From Pseudoalteromonas rubra (GTDB taxonomy: Bacteria > Pseudomonadota > Gammaproteobacteria > Enterobacterales > Alteromonadaceae): DNA of 64,000 nucleotides. The DNA is taken from contig NZ_PNCI01000001.1 in assembly GCF_005887095.1 (NCBI RefSeq), positions 124,001 to 188,000 on the forward strand, given 5' to 3'. Under the pieces are notes generated by a model, which ran no database searches, was not told the origin of the DNA, and saw only the letters and a program-made list of their open reading frames with translations. Shown here piece after piece: positions 55,691 through 62,302 of the stretch (positions are counted from its first letter, which is position 1; each line of letters begins with the position of its first letter). A program made the position numbers and the translations under genes.

Positions 55691-56749
55691 TTATTGTTCT
55701 GCCTGTGGTTGTGTCAGCCAGCGTCTGACTTGTTCTAGTTCCTGCTCGCTACCAATTGAAATGCGTAGCCAATTATCCTCACCGAAGAGAGTAAAGGGGC
55801 GCATGATAAGACCTGATTGCATCGCCTGTTTTATATCGTTTACCTGTCGTACCTGGACTGTAATAAAGTTGCCTTCGCCAATCATGACTTTGGCTATTTT
55901 TTCGGATCCTCCAAGTACCTCAGTGAGCTTTTCTTTTGCTTTATTGAGAATACTGACCTGACGGCGCATCTGGGTAATGGCATCCGGGGTCAGCGCTTCT
56001 TGTGCGATTTGCGCCACTACAGCAGACACCGGATAAGGGGCGATAACCTTGCGGATTGGTGCAAGCACGTCGGGAGAAGCCAGGGTAAACCCGGTTCTGA
56101 GCCCGGCCAGGGCAAATGCTTTTGACAAGGTTCGCAGCACCACCAGGTTATCGAAATCCGATAACAGGCTCGCTGCGGTGAGTTGTTCACAAAACTCAAT
56201 ATAAGCTTCATCGACAACGACCAGTGCCTTGCCTTTGAGGGCCGCTGCAATTGCAGCAATTTTGTCTGTATTTACCGTTGCGCCGGTCGGGTTATTGGGG
56301 TTACAGATAAATACCAGCTTGGCGTTGCCAACAGCGTCAGCTATTTCTGCGGCGCTGCCTTGTTGCAACAGGTTCTGCTCAAGTGCTGTGATCCCGACAT
56401 TGTGGGTATCTGCCGTTACTTTATACATGCCATACGTGGGCAGGAACAAAGCAATCTTGTCTTGTCCGGGTGTACAATAAGTACGTACTAACAGCTCGAT
56501 GCCTTCATCAGCGCCACGCGTCATCAACACCTGTTCCGGGTTAAGGCCCGCATAACTTGCGTAAGCGTTGATCACCGCTTCGGGTTGCGGATCCGGGTAG
56601 CGGTTGAGTGCTTCAAAATTGAGGCTCACACGCTTTGAATAAGGACTTTCGTTGGCATTAAGCCAGGTTGTGCCGGTGAGCTTTTCGCTCTTTGCTGAAC
56701 TATAAGCGTTCAGTGAGGCGATGTTTTCAGGTAATTGAATTTGACTCAT
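55691..56749 (-). CDS. hisC: Histidinol-phosphate aminotransferase
   Basis: PLP enzyme (class I/II aminotransferase), 352 residues, converting imidazole acetol phosphate to histidinol phosphate. Motifs: [24 protein letters not shown] (about 153-163), [11 protein letters not shown], and the PLP lysine in [19 protein letters not shown] (about 209). The ATG overlaps the hisD stop (ATGA). Confidence 0.96.
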   Translation of the reverse strand: MSQIQLPENIASLNAYSSAKSEKLTGTTWLNANESPYSKRVSLNFEALNRYPDPQPEAVINAYASYAGLNPEQVLMTRGADEGIELLVRTYCTPGQDKIALFLPTYGMYKVTADTHNVGITALEQNLLQQGSAAEIADAVGNAKLVFICNPNNPTGATVNTDKIAAIAAALKGKALVVVDEAYIEFCEQLTAASLLSDFDNLVVLRTLSKAFALAGLRTGFTLASPDVLAPIRKVIAPYPVSAVVAQIAQEALTPDAITQMRRQVSILNKAKEKLTEVLGGSEKIAKVMIGEGNFITVQVRQVNDIKQAMQSGLIMRPFTLFGEDNWLRISIGSEQELEQVRRWLTQPQAEQ

Positions 56750-58038
56750 GCGTTGTTCTCCAGCCTTATTTTGACAGCATTGGCATGGGCATCCAGGCCT
56801 TCTGCCTCAGCCAGGGGTAAAATGGCCTTGCTTAGCAACTGTAAACCCCCTTTACTGATTGTCTGTTGCGTATAGGTACGATAAAAGTCGAGCAGGTTGA
56901 GGCTCGAATAGCAGCGACTGTAACCATAGGTTGGCAATACATGGTTAGTGCCAGACGCGTAATCACCTGCCGATTCTGGCGTGTAGTCACCAACAAATAC
57001 TGAGCCGGCATTTTTCACTAAAGGCAGATAGGGCTCTGGTTCACCGAGCTGTAAAATCAGGTGCTCCGGTCCGTACTCCGCGCTAACTGCAAACGCCTGT
57101 TCAATATCTTCGACCAGAATAAGCGTGCTATTTTCAAGCGCCTGTTTGGCGATATCTGCGCGGCTTAGTTGCAACAATTGACGGTCCAGCTCGCCCTGGA
57201 CCTCCTTAATGAGCCGTTTGTTATTGCTGAGCAGCAGTACCTGAGAGTCGGGGCCGTGTTCGGCTTGCGAGAGCAGATCAGCAGCAACATAGGCTGGGTT
57301 AGCGCGCTCGTCGGCAATGACCAATACTTCTGAAGGTCCTGCGGGCATATCAATTGCAAATCCTGGCAGCGATTGCGATAATAGCTGTTTGGCCATGGTC
57401 ACAAAGGCATTTCCCGGTCCAAATACTTTGTCTACTTTAGGCACGCTTTGGGTACCCAGTGCCATCGCAGCAATTGCACCGGCGCCACCGCTTTCAACAA
57501 TTGTGGTAATGCCGCATTTTTTCGCTGCATATAAGATGGCGGGATCGATACCTTGTTCGCCGTTTACCGGGGTACACAATACAATTGTTTGTGCCCCTGC
57601 CAGTTGCGCACAGACCCCTTGCATTAGTACAGAGGAGGGCAGTGGCGCACTGCCTCCCGGGACATATAGACCAACTGCTTCAATGGCTTGATACTTAAGC
57701 TCGCATATTACACCAGGTTGTGTTTCGAGACGTTTTTCTACAGGCACTTGTAGTGCGTGAAAAGCGCGAATATTACTGTAAGCCTGATCGATGGCCTGTT
57801 TTAGTTCCGCTGAAATGACACCTTCACTGGCCTGTATTTCTTCTGCGGATACCAGTAAGCGAGGCTGAGTACGTTTATCGAACTTACGGGCATATTCCAG
57901 CAATGCTTCATCACCGTTTAGCTCGACTTCTGCAATGATTTTTGCAACAACTTTTTCCAGCTCATCACTGATAGTTACGGCCGGGCGTTCAAGTGCTGCC
58001 TTTTGCTGAGCCCGGTTCGCCTCATTCCAGATAAACAT
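56746..58038 (-). CDS. hisD: Histidinol dehydrogenase
   Basis: Zinc- and NAD-dependent oxidation of histidinol to histidine, the last two steps. 430 residues. YVPGGSAPLPSSVLMQGV, the DMPAGPSEVLVIADERANPAYVAADLLSQAEHGPDSQ block (about 247-285) with Gln and His zinc ligands, and the catalytic Glu-His in YGPEHLIL (about 323-330) are intact. Second gene of the operon, 6 bp after hisG. Confidence 0.97.
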   Translation of the reverse strand: MFIWNEANRAQQKAALERPAVTISDELEKVVAKIIAEVELNGDEALLEYARKFDKRTQPRLLVSAEEIQASEGVISAELKQAIDQAYSNIRAFHALQVPVEKRLETQPGVICELKYQAIEAVGLYVPGGSAPLPSSVLMQGVCAQLAGAQTIVLCTPVNGEQGIDPAILYAAKKCGITTIVESGGAGAIAAMALGTQSVPKVDKVFGPGNAFVTMAKQLLSQSLPGFAIDMPAGPSEVLVIADERANPAYVAADLLSQAEHGPDSQVLLLSNNKRLIKEVQGELDRQLLQLSRADIAKQALENSTLILVEDIEQAFAVSAEYGPEHLILQLGEPEPYLPLVKNAGSVFVGDYTPESAGDYASGTNHVLPTYGYSRCYSSLNLLDFYRTYTQQTISKGGLQLLSKAILPLAEAEGLDAHANAVKIRLENNA

Positions 58039-58044
58039 GCGTCG

Positions 58045-58944
58045 TTACTCCATCATTTTTTCGATTGGCATAACAAGAATGGAGTTTGCGCCAAGCGCTT
58101 TGAGCTCTTCCATGGTTTCCCAGAACAGGGTTTCGCTGCTGACCATGTGCAGAGCAACATATTCTTCGCTTCCGGCCAGAGCAAGCAGGGTTGGTTGACC
58201 TGTCCCCGGCAACAACGCACAGATCTCGTCAAGCTTGGCTTTTGGCGCGTGCAACATAATGTATTTGCTTTCTTTTGCCTGTTTAACGCCACGCAAACGA
58301 GGCATCAGCTTATTGATAAGCGAGAGTTTATTGTCGTCACTGAGGTTCGCGTTTTGGATAAGGCAAGCGTTCGATTCCAAAATGGTGTCGCCCTGCATCA
58401 GGCCGTTTGCTTCGAGCGTTGCGCCGGTTGATACCAAATCGCAGATTGCATCGGCAAGGCCAGCACGAGGTGCTACTTCTACCGAGCCCGTTAGCATAAC
58501 GACACTGGCATCAATCTGCTCTTGTTCGAGGTACTGCTTTAAAATCTCTGGGTATGTGGTGGCGATGCGTTTGCCGCTGAACCAGCTCTTGTCCTGCATA
58601 CCCAGCTCCTGAGGCCAGGCCAGTGCCAGACGACAATAACCAAAGTCAAGTTTTGCGAGCTTGCTGACTTCGCTGGGTTGCCCGTTACGCTGACGTTCTG
58701 CCTGCGTTTCAACGAGCACGTTTTCACCAACAATGCCCAGGTCGCACACACCATCCATGACCAAACCCGGGATATCGTCATCACGGACTCTCAGGACATC
58801 GATTGGCATATTGGTAGAGTGGGCAATCAGGCGCTGTTCACGCAGATTTAATTTAATTCCAAGCTGTTTGAGCAGTGACTGACAATCCTTAGAAAGGCGG
58901 CCAGATTTTTGAATTGCAATTCGTAAACGGTTGTTGGTGTTCAT
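58045..58944 (-). CDS. hisG: ATP phosphoribosyltransferase (long form)
   Basis: First, feedback-inhibited step of histidine synthesis: ATP plus PRPP to phosphoribosyl-ATP. 299 residues, long HisG with a catalytic type-2 binding-protein fold ([27 protein letters not shown]), the PRPP-binding loop [27 protein letters not shown] (about 150-177) and a C-terminal ACT-like histidine-binding domain (about 225-299), so it does not need HisZ. First structural gene, behind the His leader attenuator. Confidence 0.97.
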   Translation of the reverse strand: MNTNNRLRIAIQKSGRLSKDCQSLLKQLGIKLNLREQRLIAHSTNMPIDVLRVRDDDIPGLVMDGVCDLGIVGENVLVETQAERQRNGQPSEVSKLAKLDFGYCRLALAWPQELGMQDKSWFSGKRIATTYPEILKQYLEQEQIDASVVMLTGSVEVAPRAGLADAICDLVSTGATLEANGLMQGDTILESNACLIQNANLSDDNKLSLINKLMPRLRGVKQAKESKYIMLHAPKAKLDEICALLPGTGQPTLLALAGSEEYVALHMVSSETLFWETMEELKALGANSILVMPIEKMME

Positions 58945-58969
58945 AATTTATTTCCTAAGTTTAAAAACT

Positions 58970-58994
58970 AAAAGCCCCGAGGGAACCTCAGGGC
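58970..58994 (-). terminator. Attenuator terminator of the his operon
   Basis: Hairpin GCCCTGAGG / CCTCGGGGC (one mismatch, 3-base loop) on the minus strand, followed by a T-rich tail. Its first arm and loop contain GAGGTTCC (58989-58982), which is complementary to GGAACCTC in the leader (59034-59027), giving an 8-bp antiterminator. Confidence 0.9.
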
Positions 58995-59070
58995 GAAAAT
59001 AAATTATGTTGAGTGCTAGTTCGCCGGAGGTTCCTTGAAGGAATAACCCACCAGCGAAATACCTGACAGG

Positions 59071-59121
59071 TTATCCCGGTGTATGATGGTGATGATGGAT
59101 AGCTGTCAGTGTAATAAGCAT
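59071..59121 (-). CDS. hisL: Histidine operon leader peptide
   Basis: Sixteen codons, MLITLTAIHHHHHTPG, with five consecutive His codons. It lies upstream of a terminator/antiterminator pair and hisG. A ribosome stalled for lack of charged His-tRNA would favour the antiterminator and let transcription enter hisG. A small TTCC/GGAA hairpin (about 59031-59045) between peptide and antiterminator could be the protector. Promoter not located with confidence; TTGCAC at about 59207-59212 (minus) is a candidate -35. Confidence 0.94.
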   Translation of the reverse strand: MLITLTAIHHHHHTPG

Positions 59122-59292
59122 GTCAGATTCTCTTGTTGTTTATCTAAAACGTGACGCGCATCAGGCGCTCAAAATGTATTTATAGATAAACACAGGAGAG
59201 GAATTGCGTGCAAGTACTTTTTTGCATAAATTAAAGAATAAATTATAACTGTCGATAATAAAGGCATGAAATACCACGAAATGAGGTGGGTT

Positions 59293-59520
59293 ATGGATGC
59301 ATTTAAGCCATTCCTGGCGCCAATAGTTCGGTTGCAGGTGAGCCATGATGGCCCGTTTAAAGTTGCGGGAGTGCTCGACAATCGAACAGAAAGGATTAAG
59401 CGTAAAAAGCACTTACTGGAGATGGCGCAGCAAAAGCATAAAGAGGAAGATGCCCGCAAAAAAGACGAAGATGGCTGTGAGATCGACGACGAAGAGCAGC
59501 ACTTAGATACTTGGGCCTAG
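59293..59520 (+). CDS. Small hypothetical protein, charged C-terminus
   Basis: 75 residues from the ATG at 59293, which has GAGG five bases upstream; two earlier in-frame ATGs (59266, 59281) lack that. The N-terminal half is mixed (MDAFKPFLAPIVRLQVSHDG), the rest highly charged: a Lys-rich helix (RTERIKRKKHLLEMAQQKHKEEDARKK) followed by an acidic end. No family recognised. Divergent from the his operon and followed by a hairpin terminator, both of which support a real gene. Confidence 0.62.
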   Translation: MDAFKPFLAPIVRLQVSHDGPFKVAGVLDNRTERIKRKKHLLEMAQQKHKEEDARKKDEDGCEIDDEEQHLDTWA

Positions 59521-59522
59521 TA

Positions 59523-59578
59523 ACACCTAAGCCGCGAACAAGGTATTTTGTCCGGGCTTAGTGTCAGGTTTTATCTTG
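59523..59578 (+). terminator. Hairpin terminator between the small protein and the oxygenase gene
   Basis: Arms CTAAGCC / GGCTTAG (59527-59533, 59555-59561) with inner ACAA/TTGT pairs and an outer ACA/TGT; followed by a T-rich stretch. Convergent genes flank it. Confidence 0.6.
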
Positions 59579-60245
59579 GAGGGTCTATTTTGCCTGCTAT
59601 CGAGGTGTTGACCCTGAACCAGCCTGCAACAGAGTATCTGTCCCGCTTAGCGGGAAGTACTTCATGAGGAAACTCTTCACTTAAAAACAATGCAACAGTG
59701 CCATGCAAAGGGACTACTTTTATGCCTTCCAGGTCATGGTCATCCTGATAGAGTACCATTTCACCCCCATCATTATGACCCCAGCCAGGGTTCAGATAGG
59801 TAACCAGCGAGAGGATACGGTTGGTTTCACCTCTAAACGCGTCGTAATGGCGTTTGTAATAACTGCCGCTGGCGTAATGAGCAAAATGACTTTCAAATGA
59901 AAACAGTCCCATGAATAGACGACGGTTTAAAAACTGTTGTAACCGGCAGGTCCAGTCAAGCCAGCGTTGTCCGGGCTCTGACTCGCCGTTTATCCAGCAA
60001 ATTTCGTCTGTACGCACAAAGCCGTTATGTAAGAAATCATCGCCACGGCCAATGCCAGCATGTTCATACTTTTGGTTACTTAAACTGTGCTGATAAGCCA
60101 GTAAATCGTCTGCCAAATCGTGAGGCAGCGCACCAGGGCGAATGCTATAACCCTGGCTCAGTAAATCATCAGCAATGAGTGAAAATAGTGTCTCGTCTGT
60201 GGGCGAATCGCCGTGCGCTGCACGAAAATGAACTAAAGCGGCCAA
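59571..60245 (-). CDS. 2OG-Fe(II) oxygenase (prolyl 4-hydroxylase type)
   Basis: 224 residues. The double-stranded beta-helix core shows the iron ligands HxD in YYKRHYDAFRG (His 131 and Asp 133, approximately) and the distal His in EFPHEVLPAKRDRYSVAGWFRV, where Arg binds 2-oxoglutarate. FGLFSFESHFAHY-like and GGEMVLYQDD segments are also typical of P4Hc proteins. The substrate is unknown; bacterial relatives hydroxylate proteins such as ribosomal subunits or elongation factors. The start is a TTG with AGGA seven bases upstream. Monocistronic. Confidence 0.85.
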   Translation of the reverse strand: MAALVHFRAAHGDSPTDETLFSLIADDLLSQGYSIRPGALPHDLADDLLAYQHSLSNQKYEHAGIGRGDDFLHNGFVRTDEICWINGESEPGQRWLDWTCRLQQFLNRRLFMGLFSFESHFAHYASGSYYKRHYDAFRGETNRILSLVTYLNPGWGHNDGGEMVLYQDDHDLEGIKVVPLHGTVALFLSEEFPHEVLPAKRDRYSVAGWFRVNTSIAGKIDPPR

Positions 60246-60424
60246 CCTGATTTCCTATAAAAAGTCGTATCAAAATCGAAAAGTGTGTCATTAAAGCAAA
60301 AGAGAAGAAGTAGTCTTAACCTCGTGGCTCTGGGCTTTATGGCTTGCTGCCTGCTTTACTGCGCGCATCATAGTCATTTTTTATCCGCTGGCAAGCAAAA
60401 TATCTCAGCTTATGTCTAATGGGG

Positions 60425-60430
60425 TATAAT
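60425..60430 (+). promoter_or_regulatory. Predicted -10 box for the DUF1289 gene
   Basis: A perfect TATAAT 26 bases before the GTG start; no good -35 at the proper distance. The rest of the 210-bp gap (60246-60455) shows no feature. Confidence 0.5.
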
Positions 60431-60455
60431 GTCGTAAAAATCATTGCGGAGTTAA

Positions 60456-60662
60456 GTGACGAACATGAACAAAGGAGCAGACTCTACGAGTGAAGTAGCG
60501 GTACAGGTGGCATCGCCCTGTATCCGCCATTGTTGTCTTGATGATAACGATGTCTGTGTTGGCTGTTATCGTACGCTAAATGAAATCATGAACTGGCAGT
60601 CATCCAGCAATGAACAAAAAAGAGTTATTTTAGAAGCCTGCGAGAAGAGAAGAGTGCGCTAA
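60456..60662 (+). CDS. DUF1289 family protein
   Basis: 68 residues. The cysteine signature VASPCIRHCCLDDNDVCVGCYRTLNEIMNW (about 18-47) is that of DUF1289 (YdhL), probably a small metal- or iron-sulfur-binding protein of unknown function. GTG at 60456 has GGAG four bases before it; the alternative ATG three codons on has poorer spacing. Followed by the next small gene after 71 bp. Confidence 0.85.
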   Translation: MTNMNKGADSTSEVAVQVASPCIRHCCLDDNDVCVGCYRTLNEIMNWQSSSNEQKRVILEACEKRRVR

Positions 60663-60733
60663 TGTGTGTATGAGCTTATCTGCTGACTGTAAACGGCCTT
60701 TAATATCTATGTGCCATAAAAAATAGAAAATAC

Positions 60734-61027
60734 ATGAAGTTAGAAGCAAAGAGTGTTAAGTTTCTGTCACCGACTGATGAGCAGAGCTTTTTTGACCGGT
60801 TAAATGCGTTGTCAGGCGTTAATGATGTCTATGGGCAAGGGTTTTCGATAATCATTGATACAGACAAGTCACTTGATGATGAAGAACTAAGAGAGATCAT
60901 CGCCCTGTTTTATCGCTACGGGGTCAATATGAAGCAGCTGAGGGCATTTCTGAGTGAAAGCAACAGAATATGGTTTAAGCACAATCAACAGTCATACTGG
61001 TATAAAAAGGTATTTGGAAATCGATAA
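60734..61027 (+). CDS. Small hypothetical protein
   Basis: 97 residues, no signal peptide or membrane helix. Mixed alpha/beta appearance: KFLSPTDEQSFFDRLNALSGVNDVYGQGFSIIIDTD then SLDDEELREIIALFYRYGVNMKQLRAFLSESNRIWF, ending in WYKKVFGNR. It looks like a compact conserved protein, but I do not recognise a family. No strong ribosome-binding site. Co-directional with the DUF1289 gene. Confidence 0.62.
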   Translation: MKLEAKSVKFLSPTDEQSFFDRLNALSGVNDVYGQGFSIIIDTDKSLDDEELREIIALFYRYGVNMKQLRAFLSESNRIWFKHNQQSYWYKKVFGNR

Positions 61028-61119
61028 CTGGAGTCAACCTGCCTGTAAAGGGGTTAGAGTTGCCACCATCGAAAAATTAACACGGGTTTGATTTAGTTAG
61101 GTATCTAGTTCTGCTAATT

Positions 61120-61310
61120 TTGTCCATCACTCAGTATTTTTCAGAAAACGGTCCCTTAGGTGGTCTCTTTAACGATTATCAGCCATGTCAAGCTCAAATA
61201 ATAGAGCTGATGACCAAAAGTGTGGGTTGTGTGGTCGAGGTAGGCACTAGTAAGAGTTAAACATTTATTCGCTTACTTGGCTTTAGCCATTCTTAAGGTT
61301 AAAAAGTAAT
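61120..61310 (+). pseudogene. Decayed copy of the yoaA/dinG helicase 5' end
   Basis: Translated from the TTG at 61120 the sequence reads MSITQYFSENGPL, then DYQPCQAQI and CVVEVGTSKS before a stop at 61258. This parallels MSITQIFSENGPL, GYQPRQPQI and CVVEAGTGTGKT of the intact gene at 62303. The codon of the Walker A lysine (AAA) is TAA here. There is a six-codon deletion before CVVE and a 4-bp insertion after ACATTT; similarity fades after about 61310. Only the first 60 or so codons are present, so it cannot encode a helicase. Homology starts almost at the start codon. Confidence 0.85.
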
Positions 61311-61403
61311 TTTTTCAACCCTTTCTAGAGTATCGTAGGAACAGCTTTAAATTTTAGACCTGCCTAAATGAATCACAATGCATTAAAGAGGAGAGTGCAA
61401 GCA

Positions 61404-61829
61404 ATGATTGAGTTTTTAAAGATACTTTTCTTGTCTGAGTTTGTGTTGTTAACATCTGGGCCAATTACTATTGATGGCCAGCATGAATTTAGGTTAACAG
61501 AGTCTGTTGAGGCTTTAAATTACAACGCGAGGATTAATATTGATGTAACAGCAATGGTTGATGAATTCTTAGGAACTGGTGTTGTAGAAGAATTGGATAT
61601 TTTGTCTGAAAAGTTTCCTAAAGGCAGTGTTGTTGTCCACCTAATTGAAAGTAGTGCTGGAGATAAGATAACGCTAAGGAATGTGGGGTATTCGACAAGT
61701 AAAAATTCAATGGATTTATCATTTAAGTATCCTAAAAACGCTGAATTAGGAAAAAGTTATGACACTATCATTATTGAATCGAATGTCTTGCTAAAAGAAG
61801 TTGTAATTGGTTGGGCTAATTCTAAATGA
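61404..61829 (+). CDS. AT-rich orphan gene, unknown function
   Basis: 141 residues from the ATG at 61404 (GAGGAGAG eight bases before it; a GTG at 61395 and an ATG at 61368 are alternatives). The protein begins with a hydrophobic stretch (MIEFLKILFLSEFVLLTSG) followed by an apparently beta-rich domain: ITIDGQHEFRLTESVEALNYNARINIDVTAMVDEFL and later SVVVHLIESSAGDKITLRNVG. No family recognised. Base composition is clearly more AT-rich than the neighbours, and it sits between the decayed and intact helicase ends. A terminator follows. This suggests acquired cargo. Confidence 0.65.
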   Translation: MIEFLKILFLSEFVLLTSGPITIDGQHEFRLTESVEALNYNARINIDVTAMVDEFLGTGVVEELDILSEKFPKGSVVVHLIESSAGDKITLRNVGYSTSKNSMDLSFKYPKNAELGKSYDTIIIESNVLLKEVVIGWANSK

Positions 61830-61901
61830 AACTTATAGCGCTTGATTTGTTCTTTTATCCGGAACTATATCCCAATTAAAATTTCGGAATAGGTATTACC
61901 T

Positions 61902-61926
61902 AAAGCCAGCAGTAGCTGGCTTTTTT
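61902..61926 (+). terminator. Terminator after the AT-rich orphan gene
   Basis: AAAGCCAGC, 4-base loop, GCTGGCTTT with six Ts. It lies 72 bp after the stop codon. Confidence 0.85.
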
Positions 61927-61936
61927 ACCCCAGAAT

Positions 61937-62302
61937 CATTAGATTTCTAATCTGAGATATCAAGCTTGCCTGGTAAAGTTCTCCTTTTAAGGAATCAGGC
62001 CTTGCTCCAACCTATGTAAAGCTGGCTGTCTCACAAGCAAAAGGCCACCTGGGTTATAAAATGAATTGGCGCATTATATTGACAGGGCCCAACTGCGCCA
62101 GGGCGGCAAAGCCAGGCACCTCTTTTCTTTAAGTATTCGCAATGTGGTACAACAACACTCCCTGTGTACCAAAGAATGTTGAAAAGGTTCTGATGTACCG
62201 CTTTGCAGAGCCACACTGACTTGACTAAGCCATACCGATTTGCGCTTACCCTTTACATGCCATAAAATTGCCCCGCCCAGTTATCATGCAGTGCTTTTAA
62301 TT
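61937..62302. other. Gene-free stretch with stem-loops before yoaA
   Basis: 366 bp with no convincing reading frame. Two perfect 7-bp inverted repeats follow each other: TGGCGCA / TGCGCCA (62067-62073, 62094-62100; GGGCCC in the loop) and TGGTACA / TGTACCA (62145-62151, 62165-62171). GCCTGG near 61966 and CCAGGC near 62111 can enclose the first. It may be a dispersed non-coding repeat or insertion remnant; the yoaA promoter must also be here. Confidence 0.45.

Noticed and set aside
61120..61260. Treating the upstream helicase fragment as sequencing or assembly error
   Set aside because: The difference consists of many scattered substitutions plus a deletion and an insertion, far beyond error; the two copies are also 1.18 kb apart with unique sequence between.
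62031..62216. 61-codon open frame on the minus strand in the gene-free stretch before yoaA
   Set aside because: Cys- and Trp-rich composition, no ribosome-binding site, and it runs through two perfect inverted repeats; better explained as non-coding repeat or remnant.
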